Part shown: positions 1-5,078 of the stretch, piece by piece
How the letters are laid out: the number at the start of each line of letters is the position of its first letter
Position numbering within the stretch: the stretch's first letter is position 1
Assembly (NCBI GenBank): GCA_001795245.1
Contig: MGOD01000119.1
Span: 6,248-16,864 of the forward strand
Reading direction: 5' to 3'
DNA length: 10,617 nt
DNA from: Chloroflexi bacterium RBG_16_70_13
GTDB taxonomy: Bacteria; Chloroflexota; Limnocylindria; Limnocylindrales; CSP1-4
The notes under the pieces: model-generated
The model's input: the letters and a program-made list of their open reading frames with translations, nothing else
What the model was told of the DNA's origin: nothing
The model's database searches: none
Program-made: the position numbers and the translations under genes

Positions 1-621
1 CGCCAGGTCCTGGCCAAGGTTCACGGGGAGTCGCCGGACGCCGCGTCGGAGACCCCGGCGAACGCCGGGCCGACACCGGCCACCTATTCGACCTCGACCG
101 AGGCTGTGGTCAAGGCCACCGGCAGGACGCACGAGGAGTGGTTCGCCCTCCTCGATGCCTGGGGTGCCATGTCGCATACGCACACCCAGATCGCGGCCTG
201 GCTGGCCGACACCCACGACGCCCCGCCGTGGTGGCGCCAGAGCATCACCGTGGACTACGAGCGAGCCCGTGGCGTGCGCGGCCGCCACCAGATGGCCGAC
301 GGCTTCAGCGTCAGCGTCACGCGGACCGTCGCGGCCCCGCCCGATCGAGCCCTCGGCGCCTTCACCGACGACGCGATCCTGCGGCGCTGGCTCCCCGACG
401 CGCCGATGCAACCCCGCCCGACGCGAGCGAAGCTCACGGCCCGCTTCGACTGGTCGGAGCCGCCGTCCCGGGTCATCGTCAACGTCGCCCCCAAGGGCAC
501 CGACCGCGCGGTCGTGGCCGTGACCCACGAGCGGCTGTCGGATGGCGCCGTCGCCGAGCGGCTCAAGGCGACGTGGCGCGACCGACTCGGCGATCTGAAG
601 GCGTTCCTCGAGTCCGAATGA
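1..621 (+). CDS. DUF4287 + SRPBCC-like domain protein (5' end outside window)
   Basis: The frame is open from base 1 to the TGA at 619-621 and gives 206 visible residues. The first in-window start-like codon is GTG 106, but it falls inside the conserved domain, so the true start is probably upstream. Residues about 30-92 resemble DUF4287: an A-V-x-x-A-T-G-R-x-x-x-E-W-F-x-L-L-D stretch, then I-A-A-W-L and a W-W-x-Q-x-x-T-V-x-Y-E-x-A-R-G segment. Residues about 95-206 look like an SRPBCC/AHSA1 fold: a V-S-x-T-x-A-A-P-x-x-x-A-F-D start, R-W-L-P, and a final amphipathic helix with W-x-x-x-L-x-x-L-K-A-F-L. Proteins of this architecture are known only as uncharacterised; the SRPBCC half would be expected to bind a small hydrophobic ligand. 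The 30 or so residues before the DUF4287 motif are rich in Ala, Pro and Thr and look like a linker, so another domain may precede it. Family assignment is from recalled motifs. Confidence 0.8.
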   Translation, partial: RQVLAKVHGESPDAASETPANAGPTPATYSTSTEAVVKATGRTHEEWFALLDAWGAMSHTHTQIAAWLADTHDAPPWWRQSITVDYERARGVRGRHQMADGFSVSVTRTVAAPPDRALGAFTDDAILRRWLPDAPMQPRPTRAKLTARFDWSEPPSRVIVNVAPKGTDRAVVAVTHERLSDGAVAERLKATWRDRLGDLKAFLESE

Positions 622-683
622 CGCGTCCCCTCACCCGCCTGCGGCGCTCGCCGCGAGGCGTCGTGATCCGAGCATCGACGAAC

Positions 684-688
684 GGAGG
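684..688 (+). promoter_or_regulatory. Shine-Dalgarno GGAGG for the VOC gene
   Basis: A perfect GGAGG sits 7 nt before ATG 696. This fixes that codon as the start, although the same frame stays open much further upstream, over the preceding gene. Confidence 0.8.
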
Positions 689-695
689 CAATGAC

Positions 696-1091
696 ATGTC
701 CGGCACGCACACGCCCACCATCCAGATCACCGACATCCATACGATCGGCATTCCGGTCGGCAACGTCGACCGGGCGATCGAGTTCTACGTGGGCCAGCTC
801 GGCCTCGAGCTTCGCATGGACGCCGCGTACGGCGAGGGCGAGCGATGGGTCGAGGTCGCGCCACTTGGCGCCTCGACCACGATCGCCCTCGTCAGAAGCG
901 GACCCGGCATCCCGACTGGGATCGACACGCAGATCCGGCTCGCGAGCAGCGACGCGGTCGCCGATCACGGCGCCCTGCGGGCCCGGGGCGTCGACGTCGA
1001 CGCTGACATCATTCCGTATCCCGTCCCGATGTTCGCGTTTCGGGATCCCGACGGCAATCGGCTCATCGTGGTGGAGCGGCCGCAGGACTGA
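696..1091 (+). CDS. VOC (glyoxalase/bleomycin-resistance fold) protein
   Basis: This is a 131-aa single-unit vicinal-oxygen-chelate protein. The N-terminal beta strand and helix are seen as I-G-I-P-V-x-N-V-D-R-A-I-E-F-Y at residues 17-31, followed by L-G-L-E-L. The middle strand is E-R-W-V-E-V-A-P (49-56). The second beta-alpha-beta module carries an L-R-A-R-G-V helix (94-99) and ends with the diagnostic F-R-D-P-D-G-N-R-L-I-V-V-E (115-127), whose last Glu is the usual metal ligand. The family includes glyoxalases, dioxygenases and antibiotic-binding resistance proteins; the substrate cannot be read from the sequence. A 74-nt gap separates it from the DUF4287 gene, and its own strong ribosome binding site suggests independent translation. 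ATG 696 is chosen because of that site; upstream codons in frame overlap the previous gene and lack protein-like composition. Confidence 0.88.
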   Translation: MSGTHTPTIQITDIHTIGIPVGNVDRAIEFYVGQLGLELRMDAAYGEGERWVEVAPLGASTTIALVRSGPGIPTGIDTQIRLASSDAVADHGALRARGVDVDADIIPYPVPMFAFRDPDGNRLIVVERPQD

Positions 1092-1107
1092 CCCCACCTC
1101 CGGACGG

Positions 1108-1140
1108 CGGCCCGGGAGCGCGATCGATCGTCCCGGGCCG
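1108..1140. terminator. Hairpin between convergent genes, candidate bidirectional terminator
   Basis: Bases 1108-1117 (CGGCCCGGGA) pair perfectly with 1131-1140 (TCCCGGGCCG), giving a 10-bp GC-rich stem around a 13-nt loop that itself contains CGATCGATCG. It lies in the 56-bp gap between the stops of the convergent VOC (plus) and DUF6958-like (minus) genes, where a shared terminator is expected. No T-run follows on either strand, so a classical intrinsic mechanism is not shown; stem-only terminators are often proposed in high-GC bacteria. Confidence 0.6.
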
Positions 1141-1147
1141 GCCGCGC

Positions 1148-1567
1148 TCAGCGCCGGCTGAGCCCCTCGCGGCGGCGAAGCTCCGCGTTCAGCGCCTCGG
1201 CGCGGGTCCGGGCCGGCGAGTCCGGCGTCGGCGCACCGGCGGCCTCGGCGTTCTCCGGGGCTCGATGCCAGCGCAACGGCCGGGACGACTCCCGGACGAT
1301 GATCGCCTTCGCCTCGAGGTCCAGCTGGACGGCCTTCGACCACCAGCCCGCGCGCTCGCCGCCGGGGAATAGATCCTCGGGCAGCTTCCGCAGGACGGCC
1401 TGGCGCATCTGGGACTCCGTCATCCCGGGTGCGCCGTCCGGCAGGACCGCCAGGAGCGCCTCGCGCATGGCGTTGTACAGGCCGGCGTCCACGGCCGTGC
1501 TCGAACCCGGGTGGTTGACGTTCTCGATCCGGACGCGACCGGGCTTCGGGGTGGTTGCCTTGGCCAT
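1148..1567 (-). CDS. DUF6958-like conserved protein
   Basis: This 139-aa protein is small, soluble and uncharacterised. Residues 1-102 carry a compact conserved pattern: an N-V-N-H-P-G motif (16-21), Y-x-A-M-R-x-A-L-L-x-V-L-P (31-43), a P-G-M-T-E-S-Q-M-R helix, then L-P-E-D-L-F-P-G-G (62-70), G-W-W-x-K-x-V-Q-L-D-L-E-A-K (74-87) and P-L-R-W-H-R (97-102). I recall this pattern from the family now called DUF6958. It looks like a small winged-helix-type fold, but that is inference. Residues 103-139 are Ala/Pro/Arg-rich, poorly conserved in appearance and probably disordered. The start ATG is supported by GGAGG 5 nt upstream (1573-1577). It is the last gene of a minus-strand run and converges on the VOC gene. 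No enzymatic motif is visible. Confidence 0.82.
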   Translation of the reverse strand: MAKATTPKPGRVRIENVNHPGSSTAVDAGLYNAMREALLAVLPDGAPGMTESQMRQAVLRKLPEDLFPGGERAGWWSKAVQLDLEAKAIIVRESSRPLRWHRAPENAEAAGAPTPDSPARTRAEALNAELRRREGLSRR

Positions 1568-1572
1568 CGGAA

Positions 1573-1577
1573 CCTCC
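1573..1577 (-). promoter_or_regulatory. Shine-Dalgarno GGAGG for the DUF6958-like gene
   Basis: On the minus strand GGAGG lies 5 nt before the ATG at 1567. A TACCCT hexamer (TANNNT form) reads on the minus strand a little over 10 nt further upstream and could be the -10 of a short-leader promoter; that part is speculative. Confidence 0.6.
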
Positions 1578-1635
1578 GGGACCGAGGGTACTACGGCCGC
1601 GACGAAGATTGAGTCCCCGCGCGACCCGCACAGCC

Positions 1636-1674
1636 CCTCCCAGTTCGGAGGCCTGCCAGGTGATCGGCACCTGG
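1636..1674. repeat. Two adjacent hairpins
   Basis: Two inverted repeats lie side by side. CCTCC (1636-1640) pairs with GGAGG (1647-1651) around a 6-nt loop, and CCAGGTG (1656-1662) pairs perfectly with CACCTGG (1668-1674) around a 5-nt loop. They sit about 70-105 bp upstream of the DUF6958-like start and inside the decayed-gene segment. They could be an operator, a terminator for the upstream minus-strand genes, or chance in GC-rich DNA. Confidence 0.4.
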
Positions 1675-1807
1675 GACGTGGAGCAGCAGAACTCCCAGGC
1701 GCCGAGCATCTCGCCGTCGAGGGTGAAGCCGCGCGACTGGAGCGTGCCGTCGACTCGCCGTCGTGGGCGATGGCCGGGACGGCTCCGATGCCTTGGCCAT
1801 GGGCAGG

Positions 1808-2017
1808 CTATCGCGTCAGGTAGCGTCGCAGGGCGATGAGGGTCCAGACGGCCTCGACGACCCCGAACGGCCACGCCCCGGAGACGAACCCGTAGACGCT
1901 GGACAGCGCGCAGCCGGCCGCAAACGCGAGGATGAACGCCCGCCCACGCGATTCGAGCGCGTACATGAGCATCATGAACGTCAGCGCTCCCACGCCGAAG
2001 GCCGTCAGGGCGTCCAT
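1808..2017 (-). CDS. Small multi-pass membrane protein, function unknown
   Basis: This 69-aa protein has three hydrophobic stretches: residues about 3-20, 26-45 and 49-63. It ends with a positively charged tail (R-R-Y-L-T-R), and a short basic loop (E-S-R-G-R) separates the first two segments. The W-P-F-G-V-V-E-A-V-W-x-L-I-A-L-R-R-Y ending recalls small membrane proteins seen in other high-GC genomes, but I know no function for them. The ATG lies inside the 3' end of the methyltransferase gene (13-nt overlap, different frame), so the two are probably cotranscribed and translationally coupled. Stop is TAG. Its hydrophobic pattern and near-uniform G/C third positions support it as real. Confidence 0.75.
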   Translation of the reverse strand: MDALTAFGVGALTFMMLMYALESRGRAFILAFAAGCALSSVYGFVSGAWPFGVVEAVWTLIALRRYLTR

Positions 2018-2694
2018 CGCCGCACTCCAGCGGGCCCATCGCTCGGTACCCTGAGCCCGTACACGCGACCATGCTTCAGGGCGAGGTCTTCCAGGTCCGT
2101 GGTCGTGCGGACCTCGTAGACGGCGAGCTCGATGAGCTCATCGGTCGGGAGATGGGCTCGACCTGGATCGCCGACGAGGACATCGATGCCCTGCTCGCGG
2201 GCCCGCCGCAACCAGGGCTGGACGCGACCGGCGAGGCCGGACTCGTACCAGCAGTCGCCGGCCAGCACGATCTCGACGTCAGGCGGGTCCTCGTCGAGGA
2301 TGTCGCGCCGGATGACGGCGATCCGGCGCCCGTTGGCGCGGGCGTTGAGATCGATTGCCGCGGCCGCACGGACATCGACCTCGACGGCCGTCACCGACGC
2401 CGCCCCGGCCTGCAGGGCAGCGATGGCGCAGAGTCCCGACCCGGAGGCGAAGTCCAGCACCCGTCGGCCGGCGACGGTGCCTGGATGCTCCCGCAGGTAC
2501 CGCGCGATCGCGAGTCCGCCCGCCCAGGCGAACGCCCAGAAGGGGATCGGGGTGTCCGGATCGCCGGTCTCGACCTGGACGGCTCGCCAGAGCGGCAGCG
2601 CCTCGTCGGCGAGGTGGAGACGGATCTCCTCGGCTCCCGGAACGGTGCGCAGGCTGGTGTGGCGAAGAACGAAGGCGCGGGGCGACGCGGCCAT
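2005..2694 (-). CDS. Class I SAM-dependent methyltransferase, ETFB lysine methyltransferase-like
   Basis: This 229-aa protein probably methylates a protein lysine. A hydrophobic F-W-A-F-A-W-A-G-G-L-A-I-A-R-Y-L segment (52-67) matches the W-x-G-G-x-x-L-x-R-Y-L entry of the METTL20/ETFBKMT group. The SAM-binding motif I is V-L-D-F-A-S-G-S-G (79-87), the acidic residue after beta 2 lies in A-V-E-V-D (103-107), and the post-II strand is V-L-A-G-D-C-W-Y-E (143-151). V-G-D-P-G-R-A-H-L-P (174-183) is also typical of the group. Bacterial members are known to methylate the electron-transfer flavoprotein beta subunit; the target here is inferred only from family resemblance. No ETF gene is in the window. 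No good Shine-Dalgarno precedes the ATG, but TAGAGT lies exactly 6 nt upstream, suggesting a leaderless mRNA. It overlaps the downstream small membrane gene. Confidence 0.85.
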   Translation of the reverse strand: MAASPRAFVLRHTSLRTVPGAEEIRLHLADEALPLWRAVQVETGDPDTPIPFWAFAWAGGLAIARYLREHPGTVAGRRVLDFASGSGLCAIAALQAGAASVTAVEVDVRAAAAIDLNARANGRRIAVIRRDILDEDPPDVEIVLAGDCWYESGLAGRVQPWLRRAREQGIDVLVGDPGRAHLPTDELIELAVYEVRTTTDLEDLALKHGRVYGLRVPSDGPAGVRRWTP

Positions 2695-2706
2695 CAGCGG
2701 ACTCTA
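2692..2706 (-). promoter_or_regulatory. Putative leaderless -10 element (TAGAGT) of the methyltransferase gene
   Basis: On the minus strand TAGAGT (2706-2701) fits TANNNT and is separated from ATG 2694 by 6 nt, the spacing expected if transcription starts at the A of ATG. No Shine-Dalgarno is present and I see no convincing -35. Confidence 0.5.
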
Positions 2707-2783
2707 CCCAACGCGGCGGTCACGGTCCCCGCGGGCCGGTAACGCGCCGGGCGCCCTCGCGTCTCCCTGCCAACACCGCGTCC

Positions 2784-2796
2784 GGCGACGCACAAT
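2784..2796 (+). promoter_or_regulatory. GGCGACGCACAAT motif upstream of the PaaK-like gene
   Basis: This 13-mer matches 12 of 13 positions of the sequence at 4545-4557 before the cupin. It may be an extended -10 (CACAAT). If so, the PaaK-like mRNA would have a leader of about 30 nt containing the GAGGG site. The divergent gap 2695-2834 also holds the opposing methyltransferase promoter. Confidence 0.4.
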
Positions 2797-2823
2797 GAGC
2801 GCCCGATCGGGGACCGGCAGCGC

Positions 2824-2828
2824 GAGGG
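2824..2828 (+). promoter_or_regulatory. Shine-Dalgarno (GAGGG) deciding the GTG start of the PaaK-like gene
   Basis: GAGGG ends 6 nt before GTG 2835. A TTG at 2829 abuts the site directly and is too close, and ATG 2886 lacks a comparable site, so GTG 2835 is preferred. Confidence 0.55.
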
Positions 2829-2834
2829 TTGCAC

Positions 2835-4502
2835 GTGAATCCCACCGCCGATCCAGGCCCGCCAGACGCTGCGGCCGCTGCAGCGATGGCGAAGCGACCC
2901 CGCGGCGCGGCGACCGAGACCGTCCTCCGGCACTTCATCGCCTGGATCTTCGGGCTGGGGCGGAACGCCTGGCTGTTCCCGCTCGACCTCACGTTCCGGT
3001 TCATCGGCGTCCGCTATGGCTGGCTCAAGGCCCTCTTCGAGACGGTGCCGCCGCCGGTCCTGAGACTGACCGGGCGGCTCCGCGCCGAGCGGGCAGCGTG
3101 GCGGGCGATCAAGCGCGTGCCGGCCTACCGGGCCCACCTCCGGGCGGCCGGCATCGACCACGACCGGTTGCTGCCGGCGGGGATCCTGGAGGCGATCCCG
3201 GAGACCGACAAGCGCACCTACATCGACCTCTACGCCCTGGCGGAGCGCTGCCTCGACGGCCGGATCCGGTTCAAGGGCGTGACGATCGACGAGTCGAGTG
3301 GCTCGACCGGCACCCCCTATAACTGGATCCGCGGCAGCGCCGAGCGAATCGTGGCCCAGCGCAACATCGCCTTCTTCGCCCGATACGCGTTCGGCGGTGG
3401 GGATCTCGTGACCCTCAACGGCTTCTCCATGGGCGCCTGGGCGACGGGCATCACGATGTCCCAGGGCATGGTCCGCCACGGGCTGGTGAAGTCGATCGGC
3501 CCCGACATCGGCAAGATCCTCGCCTCGCTCCGGATCCTCGGGCCGCAGGTCCGCTACCTCATCAGCGGCTACCCGCCCTTCCTCAAGCATCTCCTCGACG
3601 AGGGTGAGCGGGAGGGCTTTCCCTGGGCCGACTACAGGCTGAGTGCGATCGTCGGCGGGGAGGGCATGACCGAGGAGCTCCGCGACCGGCTCCTCGAGCG
3701 CTTCGACGTTGTCTACTCGGGCTACGGCGCGACCGACCTCGAGATCGGGATGGCGGCCGAGTCGCCGGTCAGCGTCGCCCTGCGCCGTCTCGCCCGGGCG
3801 CGTCCGGAGGTCCGGGCCGCGCTCTTCGGCGCCGATCCGCGGCTGCCGATGGTCTTCCAGTACAACCCGCTCATCCATCACCTCGAGGTCAACGACCTGG
3901 GCGAAGTCCTCTGTACCGTCAGCCGGCTCGACGTCATGACGCCCCGCATCCGCTACAACGTCCACGATGCCGGTGGCCTGCTGCCGTTCGCGACGGTTCG
4001 ACGAACGCTCCGCCAACACGCGATCGACGTCGACCGGCTGGGCTCGCTGGCGGAGGTCGCCGGGCCGCGCGGGCCGCTGCCGTGGTCGCGCCCGATCCCA
4101 TTGCCGTTCCTCTTCATCTACGGCCGGCGCGATGCCACGATCAGCGTGATGGGCGCGAACATCTACCCCGAGGACATCGAGACGATCGTCTACGGCAACC
4201 CCGATCTCGCCCGTCGGCTCGAGTCCTTCCTCCTGACCGGCGCCACGGACGCGGACGGCACGCCGAGGCCCGCGATCGCCCTCGAGCTGGGCCGCGGCGA
4301 TTCGCCCGATGAGGCCTGGGCCGCGTCGCTCGTCGACCTCTTCCGGGACGGGCTCGAGGCCCTCAATGCCGACTTCCGCGAGGCCATCCATGAGTTCCCG
4401 GCCGCGATGCAGCCGGTCGTCACGGTCCATCCGTTGGGCACCGGCCCCTTCGCCGCGAACGCCGGCCGGATCAAGCCCCGCCGCCTCCTCCCGCCGGGCT
4501 GA
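2835..4502 (+). CDS. PaaK-like adenylate-forming enzyme (phenylacetate-CoA ligase family)
   Basis: This 555-aa protein has the order of motifs of adenylate-forming ligases, which activate a carboxylate with ATP to an acyl-AMP and usually pass it to CoA. Visible are the phosphate-binding loop E-S-S-G-S-T-G-T-P-Y (153-162), an I-V-G-G-E-G-M-T-E-E-L segment near 272-282, the A5-type Y-G-A-T-D-L-E (297-303), the A7-type Y-N-V-H-D-A-G-G (374-381), and the hinge/A8 region G-R-R-D-A-T-I-S-V-M-G-A-N-I-Y-P-E-D-I (430-448). The C-terminal G-R-I-K-P-R-R-L may hold the catalytic Lys. The overall pattern is closest to PaaK/CapK-like proteins. At 555 aa it is longer than typical PaaK (about 430 aa), with an extra N-terminal region of roughly 100 residues. 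The substrate is not deducible; aromatic-acid activation is only a family default. The next gene is the cupin 61 bp downstream, possibly under a similar promoter. Confidence 0.82.
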   Translation: MNPTADPGPPDAAAAAAMAKRPRGAATETVLRHFIAWIFGLGRNAWLFPLDLTFRFIGVRYGWLKALFETVPPPVLRLTGRLRAERAAWRAIKRVPAYRAHLRAAGIDHDRLLPAGILEAIPETDKRTYIDLYALAERCLDGRIRFKGVTIDESSGSTGTPYNWIRGSAERIVAQRNIAFFARYAFGGGDLVTLNGFSMGAWATGITMSQGMVRHGLVKSIGPDIGKILASLRILGPQVRYLISGYPPFLKHLLDEGEREGFPWADYRLSAIVGGEGMTEELRDRLLERFDVVYSGYGATDLEIGMAAESPVSVALRRLARARPEVRAALFGADPRLPMVFQYNPLIHHLEVNDLGEVLCTVSRLDVMTPRIRYNVHDAGGLLPFATVRRTLRQHAIDVDRLGSLAEVAGPRGPLPWSRPIPLPFLFIYGRRDATISVMGANIYPEDIETIVYGNPDLARRLESFLLTGATDADGTPRPAIALELGRGDSPDEAWAASLVDLFRDGLEALNADFREAIHEFPAAMQPVVTVHPLGTGPFAANAGRIKPRRLLPPG

Positions 4503-4544
4503 GGCGACGGCACGGGCCCCACCCGCACCGTCCGGACGTCGCGC

Positions 4545-4557
4545 GGCGGCGCACAAT
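4545..4557 (+). promoter_or_regulatory. GGCGGCGCACAAT motif, putative leaderless promoter of the cupin gene
   Basis: This is the second copy of the 13-mer at 2784-2796. CACAAT ends 6 nt before ATG 4564, the same spacing as TAGAGT and TACGCT before two other starts in the window. No Shine-Dalgarno is present before this ATG. Confidence 0.45.
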
Positions 4558-4563
4558 CCGCCG

Positions 4564-4920
4564 ATGGATCCGTCAGGCCTCAATCGTCCGATCGTCGTCC
4601 CGCCGGGCGGCGGCACGACCCTGGACTTCCTCGCCATCACCCACAAGCTGACGGGACCCCAGACGGGCGGCGCGCTCTGCATCTTCGAATCCTCGTTCGA
4701 GGCCGGGACGGGGAACCGGCTCCACGTCCACCGCCGCGAGGACGAAATCGCCTACGTCCTCGAGGGCGCGCTCGAGGTCCGCCTTCTCGACGAGACGCTG
4801 ACCCTCGAGGCCGGCGGCCTCGCCCGGCTGCCGAGGAACCTCGCCCATGCCATCCGGAATCCGCTGACGACGACCTCGCGCTATCTCTTCCTCGCCGTCC
4901 CGGCCGGGCTCGACGCGTGA
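4564..4920 (+). CDS. Cupin-domain protein, apparently cut short by an in-frame TGA
   Basis: This 118-aa single-domain cupin has a complete metal site. Motif 1 is H54-V-H56 with E61 (H-x-H-x4-E) followed by Y-V-L-E-G-A-L-E-V, and motif 2 is L-P-R-N-L-A-H95-A-I-R-N. Such small cupins bind a divalent metal and act as dioxygenases, isomerases or sugar/antibiotic-modifying enzymes; the substrate is unknown. The protein stops right after V-P-A-G-L-D-A, but the same frame continues for 31 codons with normal codon use to a TAG at 5014-5016 (see the next entry). The full-length form would be 150 aa, which is usual for cupins that carry a short C-terminal helix region. Other genes here end in TGA, so genome-wide recoding is ruled out. 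The start ATG has no Shine-Dalgarno and is likely leaderless. The core fold is intact, so the short product may still work. Confidence 0.8.
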   Translation: MDPSGLNRPIVVPPGGGTTLDFLAITHKLTGPQTGGALCIFESSFEAGTGNRLHVHRREDEIAYVLEGALEVRLLDETLTLEAGGLARLPRNLAHAIRNPLTTTSRYLFLAVPAGLDA

Positions 4921-5016
4921 TTCGATGCCGTCGCCCGGGCGAAGGAGGACGGGATCCTCGATGACGCGATGTACGCCCAGCTGTCGAGTGACTTCGACCT
5001 CGAATGGCTTGAGTAG
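4921..5016 (+). other. In-frame C-terminal continuation of the cupin beyond the TGA
   Basis: Immediately after the stop at 4918-4920 the cupin frame reads F-D-A-V-A-R-A-K-E-D-G-I-L-D-D-A-M-Y-A-Q-L and ends in D-F-D-L-E-W-L-E before TAG. The pattern is helical and acidic, typical of the C-terminal tail that follows the beta barrel in many cupins, and third positions are largely G or C. A single change of TGA to TGG (Trp) or CGA (Arg) would restore a 150-residue protein. Explanations are a recent nonsense mutation, a sequencing or assembly error, or stop readthrough. Confidence 0.7.
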
Positions 5017-5022
5017 CACCCG

Positions 5023-5043
5023 GCCGACCGACATCGGTCCGGC
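5023..5043. terminator. Weak hairpin between the convergent cupin and EamA genes
   Basis: GACCG (5026-5030) pairs with CGGTC (5035-5039) around ACAT. The stem can extend by three pairs (GCC/GGC) past a bulged C at 5040. It lies between the TAG of the cupin continuation and the stop of the minus-strand transporter, where a terminator is expected. There is no T-run. Confidence 0.3.
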
Positions 5044-5078
5044 TCGGTCCAGGGCGCTGACCTCGATTCGGCGTCCGA

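Larger units (their letters stand above)
1568..1807 (-). pseudogene. Unexplained 240-bp segment, possible decayed small gene (MORN-like fragment)
   Basis: No intact gene is convincing here. On the minus strand an ATG at 1800 opens a frame (M-A-K-A-S-E-P-S-R-P...) that loses protein character after about 16 codons. The adjacent frame then reads well from 1751 to about 1645: D-G-T-L-Q-S-R-G-F-T-L-D-G-E-M-L-G-A-W-E-F, with third positions almost all G or C. Dropping a single base (C at 1752) would join the two halves. The D-G-x-x-x-x-R-G-x-x-x-D-G-E-M-x-G-x-W-E-F spacing recalls MORN-repeat (YwqK-like) proteins, but the expected continuation after W-E-F is absent. A frameshifted remnant is therefore the favoured reading. 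A structured RNA, or simply the leader of the DUF6958-like gene, remains possible. Confidence 0.3.

Noticed and set aside
255..2072. 605-codon open frame on the minus strand across several genes
   Set aside because: It is very Arg/Gly-rich, overlaps four better-supported genes in other frames, and lacks family motifs. Long antisense open frames are expected in GC-rich DNA. Only the short 1645-1751 part looks protein-like and is reported separately.
2694..4682. 662-codon open frame antisense to the PaaK-like gene
   Set aside because: It is a charged, Arg/Asp/Glu-rich shadow of the codon pattern of the ligase on the other strand; no domain is visible.
4564..5016. TGA recoded genome-wide as Trp, or as selenocysteine
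   Set aside because: Nearly all genes here end in TGA with overlapping downstream starts, so UGA is a true stop. I saw no obvious selenocysteine-insertion hairpin after 4920, and the cupin family is not known to need Sec at this place.
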